A stretch of DNA of 46,648 nt from Terriglobia bacterium (GTDB lineage Bacteria > Pseudomonadota > Alphaproteobacteria > Acetobacterales > Acetobacteraceae). The translations under genes and the position numbers were made by a program. The notes under the pieces were generated by a model, which ran no database searches, had not been told where the DNA came from, and saw nothing but the letters and a program-made list of their open reading frames with translations. The DNA lies in NCBI GenBank assembly GCA_023511585.1, contig JAIMBF010000017.1, positions 1 to 46,648 of the forward strand. The letters are read 5' to 3'. Positions 9,050 to 17,116 of the stretch are shown here, one piece after another (within the stretch, counting starts at the first letter, position 1; each line of letters opens with the position of its first letter).

Positions 9050-10534
9050 TTACCGCGCCTTGGAGCGGAGAGGGAGGGGGGGGAGGGCGGAAAGCCGGTC
9101 GGCTTCATCCATGGCGTGCGGCAGCAGCGCCGGCAAATCTTCGGCAATCAGGCGTTTTCCCGCAAAAACCGCGGCGCGGCCGTGGAGCCAGACACCGGCC
9201 GCAGCGGCGGCGAAGGGCTCCATGCCGCCGGCGAGCAGCCCGGCGATGGTGCCTGCGAGAACATCGCCGGTGCCGGCAGTCGCCAAGCCGGGCGGTGCGG
9301 ATGCATTGATCGCAACCCGCCCGTCCGGCGCCGCGATCAGCGTATCGGAGCCTTTGAGCACCACCACCGCACCCGTTGCCTGCGCCGCGCGGCGTGCGGC
9401 GGAAAGGCGGTCGACCGGCAGCGCACCGAAGACGCGTGCGAATTCTCCGGCATGAGGGGTCAGCACGGCTGCCCCGCGAAGCGCCTGCGGTTCTCCGGCA
9501 AAAGCGGTGAAGACGTCGGCATCCGCGACCACGGCGCGGGCGGCGCCGATCAAGGCGGGAAGCGCGCTGCGGGCGGCTTCCGCCCCAAGCCCCGGCCCGC
9601 AGACCCAGACATGGCGGCGGGCATCTTGCAAAAGCGTCGCAAGCGGGGCGTCGGAGACAATGGTTCCGGGCTCGCCGGCGCGGAAAATATCGCCGGCGCC
9701 GCCGGCAGCGATCGTCACCAGCCCGGCTCCGGCACGCCGGGCGGCCAGCGCGGCAAGCCGGGCCGCCCCCGTCATCGCCGCTCCGGCCAGCACGGTCACG
9801 TGGCCGAAACTGTATTTATGGCTCGTCGCGGTGCGCGCAGGCAGCTGCCAAAGCCCCGGATGATTGAGAAAGGTCCGCGGCGCTGCCTTGGCGAGGACGT
9901 GCGCCGGTATGCCGATCTCGGCCAACACGCACCGGCCGCAAAGATCCCGCCCCGGCAACAGAAAATGGCCGGGCTTGAAACGAAAGAACGTCACCGTCGC
10001 GGAGGCTTGCGGCGCACCGCCGCGCACTGCGCCGGTGGCGCCGTCAACCCCGCTCGGAATGTCTACCGCCAGCACGCGCGGGGCGGCTTGCAGCGCGGCC
10101 AGAACGGCAGGGTCGAGGTCGCGCGCAAGCCCGGCGCCGAACACGGCGTCAATCACCAGCTCGGCCCGCTTTGCCGTTTCGGCGGAGAAGGAGAGCATCG
10201 GCCCTTTCCAGAGCGCGGCCGCCAGCGCCGCATCGGAACCCCGCCGTGGCGGCGCCAGCGCGGCGACGGCTACCGGCCAACCCAGTTCCGCCAAACGCCG
10301 GGCGGCCACGTAGCCATCGCCGCCGTTGTTGCCTGGTCCGCAGAACACCACGGTCCGCGACGGCCCGAAGCAGCGAACGGCGGCTCGAGCCACCGCTCGC
10401 CCGGCATGTTCCATCAGAACGCTGCCGGGGATGCCGCTGCCGATTGCTTCTGCGTCGGCGCGGGCCATTTCATCGGGTGAGAGCAACTCAGGCGGCGGAA
10501 GCCGAGCCGGGAGGGCGCGCGATGCGAAGAGCAT
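9050..10534 (-). CDS. nnrD: Bifunctional NAD(P)HX epimerase / ADP-dependent NAD(P)HX dehydratase
   Basis: This enzyme repairs hydrated NADH and NADPH: the N-terminal YjeF domain epimerises the R and S hydrates and the C-terminal ribokinase-like domain dehydrates the S form using ADP. In the 494-residue protein the N domain shows FCGPGNNGGDGYVAARR and VDIPSGVDG. The C domain shows LTPHAGEF, VLKGSDTLIAAPDG and ATAGTGDVLAGTIAGLLA. I chose the ATG at 10534; the frame stays open upstream to 10735, but that would cross the start of the divergent gene at 10674. An ATG at 10651 is an alternative. No strong ribosome binding site is visible at either. Confidence 0.93.
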   Translation of the reverse strand: MLFASRALPARLPPPELLSPDEMARADAEAIGSGIPGSVLMEHAGRAVARAAVRCFGPSRTVVFCGPGNNGGDGYVAARRLAELGWPVAVAALAPPRRGSDAALAAALWKGPMLSFSAETAKRAELVIDAVFGAGLARDLDPAVLAALQAAPRVLAVDIPSGVDGATGAVRGGAPQASATVTFFRFKPGHFLLPGRDLCGRCVLAEIGIPAHVLAKAAPRTFLNHPGLWQLPARTATSHKYSFGHVTVLAGAAMTGAARLAALAARRAGAGLVTIAAGGAGDIFRAGEPGTIVSDAPLATLLQDARRHVWVCGPGLGAEAARSALPALIGAARAVVADADVFTAFAGEPQALRGAAVLTPHAGEFARVFGALPVDRLSAARRAAQATGAVVVLKGSDTLIAAPDGRVAINASAPPGLATAGTGDVLAGTIAGLLAGGMEPFAAAAAGVWLHGRAAVFAGKRLIAEDLPALLPHAMDEADRLSALPPLPLRSKAR

Positions 10535-10673
10535 GGGAAAAGCTTTGCCGGATGCCGGATCCTGAAATCCGCGGAAGCTTGCAACCGGAAGGAAAACTCT
10601 GCAAGCCCGAGGCCCGGACGAAGTTCCCGACCTTGGCGTCTTTATCTCCATAACCAAAAAAGGCACGTGTGCG

Positions 10674-11102
10674 ATGATCGCCCGTTTGCTGTTAGCACTG
10701 CACCTGCTTGCGGCCGTCATCTGGGTCGGCGGCACGGTATTTGCGTTATTCGTCCTTTGGCCAAGCCTTGCCGTGCTTTCCTCGGCGGATCGGCTTGCCC
10801 TTTATAAGCAGGTTTTTCGCCGGTTTTTTCTTTGGGTTTGGTATGCCGCAACGACGGTGATCTTGACGGGCTATGCCATGGTTTTCGGCGTTTACGGGGG
10901 TTATCGCTATCTCGGCTGGAATGTGCAGCTGATGAATTTGCTGGGGCTGATCATGGCGGGCATATTTCTTTGGATGTTCCTTTTCCCTTGGTATCAGCTT
11001 CGTTCAACCGATCATGCCCCGGCCGTCGAAAGCATTCGCCGGCTGCTCTTCGCGAATCTTCTTCTTGGAGTCATGACCATTGCGGTTGCGGCCTGGGGCT
11101 GA
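10674..11102 (+). CDS. CopD-like four-helix inner membrane protein
   Basis: A 142-residue integral membrane protein with four hydrophobic segments (about 5-28, 48-72, 83-107, 122-141). The first contains HLLAAVIWVGGTVFALFVLWP, the pattern of the CopD superfamily, where the His and Trp lie near the membrane surface. CopD-type proteins have been linked to copper or haem handling, but no ligand can be assigned here. It is divergent from nnrD and has AAGG upstream of its ATG. No copper-resistance genes are adjacent. Confidence 0.75.
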   Translation: MIARLLLALHLLAAVIWVGGTVFALFVLWPSLAVLSSADRLALYKQVFRRFFLWVWYAATTVILTGYAMVFGVYGGYRYLGWNVQLMNLLGLIMAGIFLWMFLFPWYQLRSTDHAPAVESIRRLLFANLLLGVMTIAVAAWG

Positions 11103-11325
11103 CGCGCGCGCACCCTCACGGGGCGAAAGACCGGGGCGGCGTGAACACCGCCAGCCGGCAGCGCAAACTCTACGCCTAACCTTTACGCCTAAACTTGCAT
11201 TTCTTCCGCCGTGCCGCCTGTGCCGCGCGGTTTGAAGATTTCGCCGGCGCAAAACCAACTGCCGATGCACCCATTCCACGACGCGCATCGTTTTAAAAAA
11301 ACCGGCGAAACCAAGAGGAAAACGC

Positions 11326-11595
11326 TCAGACCATCTTCTTCAGCGAGGGGGATGCCTTAAAGCGAACCGTTTTGCCGGCCTTCACCTTAATGGCTTCACC
11401 GGTACGGGGGTTGAGGCCCTTGCGCGCTTTGGTCTTGCGAACAACAAACGTGCCGAAGCTCGGCAGCGTGAACTTCCCGTTTTTCTTCAGCTCTTGCACG
11501 ATCGCATCGATCAGATCGCTTGTGGCCCGATTCGCGGCAACCCCCGTAATCTGGGCAGAATCACGAAGAACTTGGGCGAGGAACGCTTTCGACAT
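11326..11595 (-). CDS. HU family DNA-binding protein
   Basis: An 89-residue nucleoid-associated protein. It has the N-terminal dimerisation helices (SKAFLAQVLRDSAQITG) and the DNA-binding arm region, beginning at PSFGTFVVRKTKARKG and continuing with LNPRTGEAIKV, followed by FKASPSLKKMV. HU bends DNA non-specifically and compacts the nucleoid. The ATG at 11595 has AGGAG eight bases upstream. The frame is open upstream to 11763, but that extension has no HU character. It is read away from the reductase gene at 11962, leaving a 366-base shared upstream region. The arm is slightly shorter and more basic than in Escherichia coli HU. Confidence 0.93.
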   Translation of the reverse strand: MSKAFLAQVLRDSAQITGVAANRATSDLIDAIVQELKKNGKFTLPSFGTFVVRKTKARKGLNPRTGEAIKVKAGKTVRFKASPSLKKMV

Positions 11596-11961
11596 ATATT
11601 CTCCTGTCTTTATCGTAGGCTTTGCAGACCGAATAGGGCCACCCAGCAAAACGAATCGCAACTGGTTTCCAACCCTTCTTTGCCTTATGGAGGATTTAGA
11701 CGTGCTCTGCAAGTTTCGGAAGAAAATTTTTAGCACGTAAACCAAATAAGCAACCATCGGCACCGACCGTATTCTCCCTTACCTCGACGGCCAAGTTTCG
11801 TTTCCCGCGCTTTTTTGCCGGAGAATGCGAATCTCTAATGGCGGCCGCAGGTTTTCGGTGCCGGTGCAAACCCAAGGCGGCGCTTGCCGAATTCGCGCCG
11901 CCCTTGCGCCGAAGACAAACGGCCGCGATGCTGCGTTTCTCGCAAGCGGGAGCAAAAACCT
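11596..11961. other. Divergent intergenic region between HU and the reductase gene
   Basis: This 366-base gap separates two divergent genes and should hold both promoters. It is less GC-rich than its surroundings. The clearest structure is a perfect 7-bp inverted repeat, ACGTGCT (11700-11706) and AGCACGT (11732-11738), with an AT-rich 25-base centre. No convincing gene, RNA or strong -35/-10 pair could be fixed by eye. Confidence 0.5.
11700..11738. repeat. 7-bp inverted repeat with AT-rich centre (possible operator)
   Basis: ACGTGCT and AGCACGT flank a 25-base AT-rich stretch, about 105 bases upstream of the HU start and 220 upstream of the reductase. A dyad of this spacing could be a regulator site or chance. 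There is no T-run or tight loop to suggest a terminator. Confidence 0.3.
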
Positions 11962-13194
11962 ATGGAGATGACGGAGGGGTTGGTCATTATCGGCGCGGGA
12001 CAAGCCGGCCTACAGCTTGCTGCCGAGCTGCGTGCACGCGGCTATGAAGAGCCTATTGTTCTGGTGGGCGAAGAAGCCGTCCCACCCTATCAAAGGCCGC
12101 CCCTTTCCAAATCCTTTCTCACTGGCGAAACTCAGGCGGCGGCGCTCTTTCTCCGCCCACCGGGGTTTTATGATTCGCATCGAATCAGTTTGCTGACCGA
12201 GGAACGTGCCGTCGGTATCGACCGCGCGGCCCGCCGAATCGCGCTGGCCTCCGGTCGCACGCTGTCTTTTCGCAAGCTTGCGCTTACCACCGGTGCGGCG
12301 GCCCGCATTCCGTCTTTGCCGGGAATCGATTATCCGGGTGTCGCGGCTTTGCGCACGCTTGCCGATGCCGAGAGCTTGCGTGCGCACCTGCAAAAAGCCT
12401 CGGAAGTTGTGGTGATCGGCGGCGGCTTCATCGGGCTGGAAACGGCAGCGGCGGCGCGCAAGCTCGGCAAATCGGTAACCGTTTTGGAAGCGCTGCCGCG
12501 TCTGCTGGCGCGCGTCGTGGCACCGATCGTCTCCGATTTTTATGCCGAAGCGCATCGGCGCCGGGGGATCGTGGTGCGCACCAATGTCACGGTGGCGGCT
12601 TTGGAAGGCGATGCCTCCGGTATCCGTGCGGTGCGGCTGGCGGACGGCACACGGCTTGCCGCGGATTTGGTGATTTTGGGCACCGGCGCGCTGCCGCGCA
12701 CCGAATTGGCGGAAGCTTTGGGCCTTGCTTGTCAGGGCGGCATCTTGGTGGATCGCTTCGCGCGCACAAGCTCTTCGGAGATTGTCGCGGCCGGCGATTG
12801 CACGGTGCATCGGGATCTCGACGACCGCATGGCGCGGCTCGAATCGGTGCAAAACGCGATCGACCAAGCCAAGGTCGCCGCGGCAACCCTTCTCGGATGG
12901 TTCGAGCCATTTTCCGCCGTGCCGTGGTTTTGGTCCGATCAAGGCGATCTCAAATTGCAAATTGCCGGCTACAACGGCGGTTATGATCGCCTCGTGCTGC
13001 GGGGCGATCCGGCAACCGAGAGTTTTTCGGTGCTTTACTTTCGTCAGGAGCAGCTTCTGGCGGTCGATAGCATCAACCGCCCGGCGGATTACGCGGCCGC
13101 CCGCCGGTTGCTCGCGGCGCGCATCTCCGTGCCGCCGGCGGAGGCGGCGGATCCTTCCGTGCCGTTGAAAAAATGGCTGGCCAATCCGGGCTAA
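11962..13194 (+). CDS. FAD-dependent ferredoxin/rubredoxin-type NAD reductase
   Basis: A 410-residue flavoprotein of the class that passes electrons from NADH to a ferredoxin serving a P450 or dioxygenase (putidaredoxin reductase, rhodocoxin reductase). It shows the FAD-binding GAGQAGLQ (about 12-19), PPYQRPPLSKSFL, the NAD-binding VVIGGGFIGLETA and the C-terminal FAD motif VAAGDCT, followed by the LESVQNAIDQA segment typical of this subfamily. The start at 11962 has GGGAG nine bases upstream; the frame extends 26 codons further with a compositionally odd, Arg/Cys-rich segment. No ferredoxin or oxygenase partner is adjacent, so its electron acceptor is unknown. Confidence 0.88.
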   Translation: MEMTEGLVIIGAGQAGLQLAAELRARGYEEPIVLVGEEAVPPYQRPPLSKSFLTGETQAAALFLRPPGFYDSHRISLLTEERAVGIDRAARRIALASGRTLSFRKLALTTGAAARIPSLPGIDYPGVAALRTLADAESLRAHLQKASEVVVIGGGFIGLETAAAARKLGKSVTVLEALPRLLARVVAPIVSDFYAEAHRRRGIVVRTNVTVAALEGDASGIRAVRLADGTRLAADLVILGTGALPRTELAEALGLACQGGILVDRFARTSSSEIVAAGDCTVHRDLDDRMARLESVQNAIDQAKVAAATLLGWFEPFSAVPWFWSDQGDLKLQIAGYNGGYDRLVLRGDPATESFSVLYFRQEQLLAVDSINRPADYAAARRLLAARISVPPAEAADPSVPLKKWLANPG

Positions 13195-13281
13195 CTCCGA
13201 ATTCCCCGGCAGGCGGCGTTTCGGGTTCGGCGCAGAACCTCCGCCATTGGCATATCGGCAGCGAACCGCTATCCCGGCGTC

Positions 13282-14502
13282 ATGAGAGCCGAAGCCCAGC
13301 AGATTGCCGGGATTGTCATTTTCCTTCTGACCTACGCGGTGGTTGCCGTTGGCAGGCTGCCCGGGTTTCGCTTGGATCGCCCCGCCGCTGCGTTTTTCGG
13401 CGCCGCCGCGATGGTCGGCTTCGGGGTGCTTTCGCCCGCGCAGGCTTATCACGCCATCGATATGGATACGATTGCGTTACTGCTCGGCATGATGATCGTG
13501 GTGGCCTCCCTCACGCGCTCGGGCGCATTTCGGCTGATTGTGGCCTGGGCCGTTACCCGCGCGCGGCATCCGCTGCTTTTGCTGGTGGCGATCGTGCTGG
13601 CCAGCGGCGTGCTTTCCGCCTTTATGGTCAACGACACCATCTGCCTGGTGATGACGCCGTTGGTGCTGGACTTGGTGGAGCGCCTGCGGCGCCCGCCCGT
13701 GCCCTATCTGCTCGCCATCGCCATGGCCGCCAATATCGGCAGCGTGACAACAATCACCGGCAACCCGCACAATATGATTATCGGCAGCCTGTCTCATATT
13801 TCCTACGGTCGCTTTGCCGCCGCGTTGGCACCCGTTGCCGCCGTGGGGCTCGTTCTCGTGGTGGTCTTGATCGCGATCGTTTGGAAAGGCGAATTTTTTT
13901 CCACCGTGCGGATCGTTGCGGAAACGCCGAGAACGCACGCATCCGGCCCCTTGGTGCGGCTCTCCGCCTTCGTCATGCTGGCCATGGTGGCCGGTTTTTT
14001 CGCCGGGGCACCGCCCGCGGCGGTGGCCATCGTCGGCGGCGCCGTGCTGCTGGTCATCAGCCGCACCAAGCCGGAAAAATTCTATGCGGGAATCGACGGC
14101 GTACTGCTGCTCATGTTCGCGAGTCTCTTCGTTGTGGTTGCGGGCGTCGAGCACGTCGTGCTGACACCGGGTCTGATCGATGCGGTTGCCGGCCTGCATC
14201 TCGAACGCACGTGGTTGCTCACCATCGTCACGGCGGTGCTGTCGAATATCGTCAGCAACGTGCCGGCGGTGCTGGTGCTTCACCCGTTCATCAGCCGCTT
14301 GAACGATTCGGCCCATGCGTGGCTGATCGTGGCGATGGCGTCCACTCTGGCGGGCAACCTGACGCTCTTGGGATCGGTCGCCAATCTCATCGTCGCACAA
14401 CAAGCGCGTGCGCGCGGGGTGCATATCAGCCTTTGGGCCTATGCGCTGGTCGGCGTCCCTTTAACGCTTCTGACCCTCGCCGTCGGCATCGTGCTCCTTT
14501 AA
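13282..14502 (+). CDS. ArsB/NhaD/SLC13-type anion or ion transporter
   Basis: A 406-residue inner membrane protein with about ten to eleven hydrophobic segments. It has the two related motifs of the ion-transporter superfamily: SAFMVNDTICLVMTPLV with GNPHNMIIG in the first half, and SNIVSNVPAVLVLHP with AGNLTLLGSVANLIVAQQA in the second. These correspond to the paired hairpin regions of ArsB, NhaD and SLC13 carriers. The substrate cannot be read from sequence; arsenite, citrate-like anions or Na+/H+ exchange are possible. It follows the reductase by 87 bases on the same strand and precedes the acyl-CoA dehydrogenase cluster by 96 bases, so a carboxylate substrate for that cluster is conceivable. 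Confidence 0.82.
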   Translation: MRAEAQQIAGIVIFLLTYAVVAVGRLPGFRLDRPAAAFFGAAAMVGFGVLSPAQAYHAIDMDTIALLLGMMIVVASLTRSGAFRLIVAWAVTRARHPLLLLVAIVLASGVLSAFMVNDTICLVMTPLVLDLVERLRRPPVPYLLAIAMAANIGSVTTITGNPHNMIIGSLSHISYGRFAAALAPVAAVGLVLVVVLIAIVWKGEFFSTVRIVAETPRTHASGPLVRLSAFVMLAMVAGFFAGAPPAAVAIVGGAVLLVISRTKPEKFYAGIDGVLLLMFASLFVVVAGVEHVVLTPGLIDAVAGLHLERTWLLTIVTAVLSNIVSNVPAVLVLHPFISRLNDSAHAWLIVAMASTLAGNLTLLGSVANLIVAQQARARGVHISLWAYALVGVPLTLLTLAVGIVLL

Positions 14503-14598
14503 GGGCTTTAGGGCGTGGAGATATGCCGGTATTCCCCCTAGCCGAGGGCGCCTTTTCTGCCTAGTCTGCCGCGGAAAAACCCAGAGGAGATGTTCCGC

Positions 14599-15825
14599 AT
14601 GGATTTCGCATTCAGCCCGAAGGTCATGGACTTGCGTGAGCGGCTGCTCGCCTTCATGGACGAGCATATTTACCCGAATGAGAAAACGTATCGGGAACAG
14701 CAGGCGGCGGCAAAAGACCGCTGGCAGCCGGTTCCCATCGTCGAGCAGCTCAAGCCGTTGGCGCGCGAAGCCGGGCTTTGGAATCTCTTCCTGCCGCATT
14801 CCGAATACGGGGCTGGCCTCACCAATTTGGAATATGCGCCCTTGGCGGAAATCATGGGTCGCGTGCAATGGAGTTCCGAAGTTTTCAATTGTTCGGCGCC
14901 CGATACCGGAAATATGGAAACCCTCGTGCTTTACGGCACGGAGGAGCAAAAGCGGCAATGGCTGCTGCCGCTCTTGGAAGGCAAAATTCGTTCCGCTTTT
15001 TGCATGACGGAGCCGGATGTCGCCTCTTCGGATGCGACCAATATCGCCACCAGCATCCGCCGCGAGGGGGATGAATACGTCATCAACGGCCGCAAGTGGT
15101 GGTCATCCGGGCTCGGTGACCCGCGCTGCAAAATCCTGATTGTCATGGGCAAAACGGATCCCGACAACCCCGACAAGCATCGCCAACAATCCATGATTTT
15201 GGTGCCGCGCGATACGCCCGGCGTGCATGTGCAACGCATGCTGCCGGTATTCGGTTTCGACGATGCGCCGCATGGTCATGGCGAAGTGGTCTTCGATAAT
15301 GTGCGCGTGCCCGCCTCCAACATTCTTCTCGGTGAAGGCCGCGGCTTCGAAATTGCGCAGGGCCGTTTGGGCCCGGGCCGCGTGCATCACTGCATGCGCA
15401 CCATCGGCCTTGCGGAGCGCGCGCTGGAAATGACCTGCAAGCGTGCGCTCGAGCGGCATGTCTTCGGCCGCGCGCTCGCCGAGCAGGGCGTGATGATCGA
15501 ACGCATCGCCAACATGCGTATTCTGATCGATCAAGCCCGCTTGCTGGTGTTTCATGCCGCCTGGAAAATGGATACGGTCGGCAACAAAGAGGCCAGACGC
15601 GAAATTGCCGAAATCAAGGTCGCGGTGCCCAATATGGCCTGTCAGGTCATCGATTGGGCGGTGCAAGCCTTCGGCGGCGCCGGGGTCACGGAAGATTTCG
15701 GCCTTGCGGAAATGTGGAAGACCGCCCGCACCATGCGCATCGTCGATGGCCCGGACGAGGTGCATCGGCATCAGCTCGGCCGGCTCGAGCTCAGGAAGTA
15801 TCGCTCGAACCAATCCAATATTTAA
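14599..15825 (+). CDS. Acyl-CoA dehydrogenase, ACAD10/11 (LvaC-like) type
   Basis: A 408-residue FAD-dependent acyl-CoA dehydrogenase fold protein. It has the flavin-contacting [15 protein letters not shown], the WWSSG segment and the C-terminal [18 protein letters not shown] and [14 protein letters not shown]. The DGPDEVH motif is characteristic of ACAD10/11 and LvaC rather than classical fatty-acid dehydrogenases. In the lva pathway this partner acts with a kinase to remove the phosphate of a 4-phosphoacyl-CoA and form an enoyl-CoA, rather than carrying out ordinary dehydrogenation. GAGGAG (14584-14589) sits nine bases before the ATG at 14599; the earlier ATG at 14590 abuts the site directly and is unlikely. 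It is the first gene of a four-gene cluster. Confidence 0.9.
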   Translation: MDFAFSPKVMDLRERLLAFMDEHIYPNEKTYREQQAAAKDRWQPVPIVEQLKPLAREAGLWNLFLPHSEYGAGLTNLEYAPLAEIMGRVQWSSEVFNCSAPDTGNMETLVLYGTEEQKRQWLLPLLEGKIRSAFCMTEPDVASSDATNIATSIRREGDEYVINGRKWWSSGLGDPRCKILIVMGKTDPDNPDKHRQQSMILVPRDTPGVHVQRMLPVFGFDDAPHGHGEVVFDNVRVPASNILLGEGRGFEIAQGRLGPGRVHHCMRTIGLAERALEMTCKRALERHVFGRALAEQGVMIERIANMRILIDQARLLVFHAAWKMDTVGNKEARREIAEIKVAVPNMACQVIDWAVQAFGGAGVTEDFGLAEMWKTARTMRIVDGPDEVHRHQLGRLELRKYRSNQSNI

Positions 15826-15840
15826 AGCAAGGAGGGCCCG

Positions 15841-16308
15841 ATGAGCGAAGGCCGTCGTCCTTCGGTAAGCTTGCGACAAATCAAAGACTATCAATTTTCC
15901 ATTGATTTCGGTGCAGGCATTCCTCCATTGCTGGCGGACGAGAGCGCGCCGCTCGGCAGCGGCGCCGGTCCTTCTCCGGTACAGCTTTTGCTCGCGGCCG
16001 TGGCCAATTGCATGAGCGATAGTCTTTACTTTGCCATGCGCAAATTTCATCAAGACCCGAAAGGGATTCAAACCAACGCAACGGCAAGCGTCGGCCGCAA
16101 CGAAAAAGGCCGCTTGCGCGTACAAGAAATCACCGTGAATATCGGTTTCGAGGCCAAAGCCGAAGAGATCGAACACCTGGACCGAATCCTCAACCAATTC
16201 GAGGATTTCTGCACCGTCGGGCAGAGCGTGCGCGCCGGCATTGCCACTACCGTTATCGTTTCTGACGGCACCGGCAAGGAACTCCACAAGACCAGCGGCA
16301 AGGCATGA
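15841..16308 (+). CDS. OsmC-like protein
   Basis: A 155-residue OsmC/Ohr family protein. It has the two active cysteines expected of a thiol peroxidase, Cys57 in AVANCMSDSL and Cys124 in EDFCTVGQSV, and the strand ITVNIGFEA between them. OsmC proteins reduce organic or inorganic peroxides with Cys pairs, though many members have no tested substrate. It has a strong AAGGAGG just upstream and sits between the ACAD gene (15-base gap) and the SDR gene (13-base gap), so it is almost certainly co-transcribed with them. It could handle peroxidised acyl substrates or act as a bystander; the sequence does not decide. Confidence 0.85.
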   Translation: MSEGRRPSVSLRQIKDYQFSIDFGAGIPPLLADESAPLGSGAGPSPVQLLLAAVANCMSDSLYFAMRKFHQDPKGIQTNATASVGRNEKGRLRVQEITVNIGFEAKAEEIEHLDRILNQFEDFCTVGQSVRAGIATTVIVSDGTGKELHKTSGKA

Positions 16309-16321
16309 GGGAAAATCAGCC

Positions 16322-17110
16322 ATGACACACTCCTCGCTTTTCGATCTTCATGGCAAAGTCGCGGTGGTGACGGGCTCCTCGCGCGGCATCGGGCGCGCAA
16401 TTGCCGAACGCTTGGCCGAGCATGGGGCGAAAGTGGTGGTTTCCAGTCGCAAAGCGGAGATGTGCGAAAAAGTGGCGGAAGGGATCCGCAGCAAGGGCGG
16501 GGAGGCCATCGTCATTCCCTGCCACATTGCGCATAAGGAACAACTCCGCGCGCTTGTCGAGGGCACGCTCGCGCATTGGGGCGGAATCGATATCCTGGTC
16601 TGCAACGCAGCCGTTAATCCGTATTTCGGCCCCTCGGCGGGAATCTCCGATGAAGCCTACGACCGCATCATGAACGCCAACGTGCGCAGCAATTTCTGGC
16701 TTTGCAACATGGTCCTGCCGATCATGGCGGAACGCGGCGGCGGTTCCATCATCGTCATTTCCTCGATCGGCGGTCTGCGCGGCTCGCCTTGGCTTGCCGT
16801 CTACGGGCTTTCCAAAGCAGCCGATATGCAGCTTGTGCGCAACATCGCCGTGGAATGGGGGCCGAAAAACATCCGCGCCAACTGCATCGCACCCGGCCTG
16901 ATCCGCACCGATTTTGCCCGCGCGCTTTGGGAAAACCCGGAGTTCGAACGCAAGCGCGCGGCGGAAACACCGCTCGGCCGTATCGGCGAGCCCGACGAAA
17001 TCGCCGGCGCCGCGGTCTTTCTCGCGTCTCAAGCCGCATCTTTCATGACCGGCCAAACCATGGTGATCGATGGCGGCGTGACCATCGGCACGCCGATGGG
17101 CGCGGAGTGA
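16322..17110 (+). CDS. Short-chain dehydrogenase/reductase (possible LvaD-like role)
   Basis: A 262-residue classical SDR. It has the nucleotide motif TGSSRGIG (17-24), NAA (95-97) and the catalytic Ser148, Tyr161 and Lys165 (YGLSK). An Arg at position 21 within the glycine motif and the SSRK that follows strand two fit NADP(H) preference, which is inference. The C-terminal FMTGQTMVIDGG is typical of FabG-like enzymes. In the lva pathway the SDR partner reduces a 4-ketoacyl-CoA to the 4-hydroxyacyl-CoA; the same could apply here, but many SDRs have this outline. A frame open upstream to 16241 overlaps the OsmC gene and is not used. Confidence 0.9.
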   Translation: MTHSSLFDLHGKVAVVTGSSRGIGRAIAERLAEHGAKVVVSSRKAEMCEKVAEGIRSKGGEAIVIPCHIAHKEQLRALVEGTLAHWGGIDILVCNAAVNPYFGPSAGISDEAYDRIMNANVRSNFWLCNMVLPIMAERGGGSIIVISSIGGLRGSPWLAVYGLSKAADMQLVRNIAVEWGPKNIRANCIAPGLIRTDFARALWENPEFERKRAAETPLGRIGEPDEIAGAAVFLASQAASFMTGQTMVIDGGVTIGTPMGAE

Positions 17111-17116
17111 TCAACC

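Noticed and set aside
8840-10480. A 546-codon plus-strand frame opposite nnrD and malonyl-CoA decarboxylase
   Set aside because: Antisense to well-supported genes; the length is explained by the GC-rich codon bias leaving few stops.
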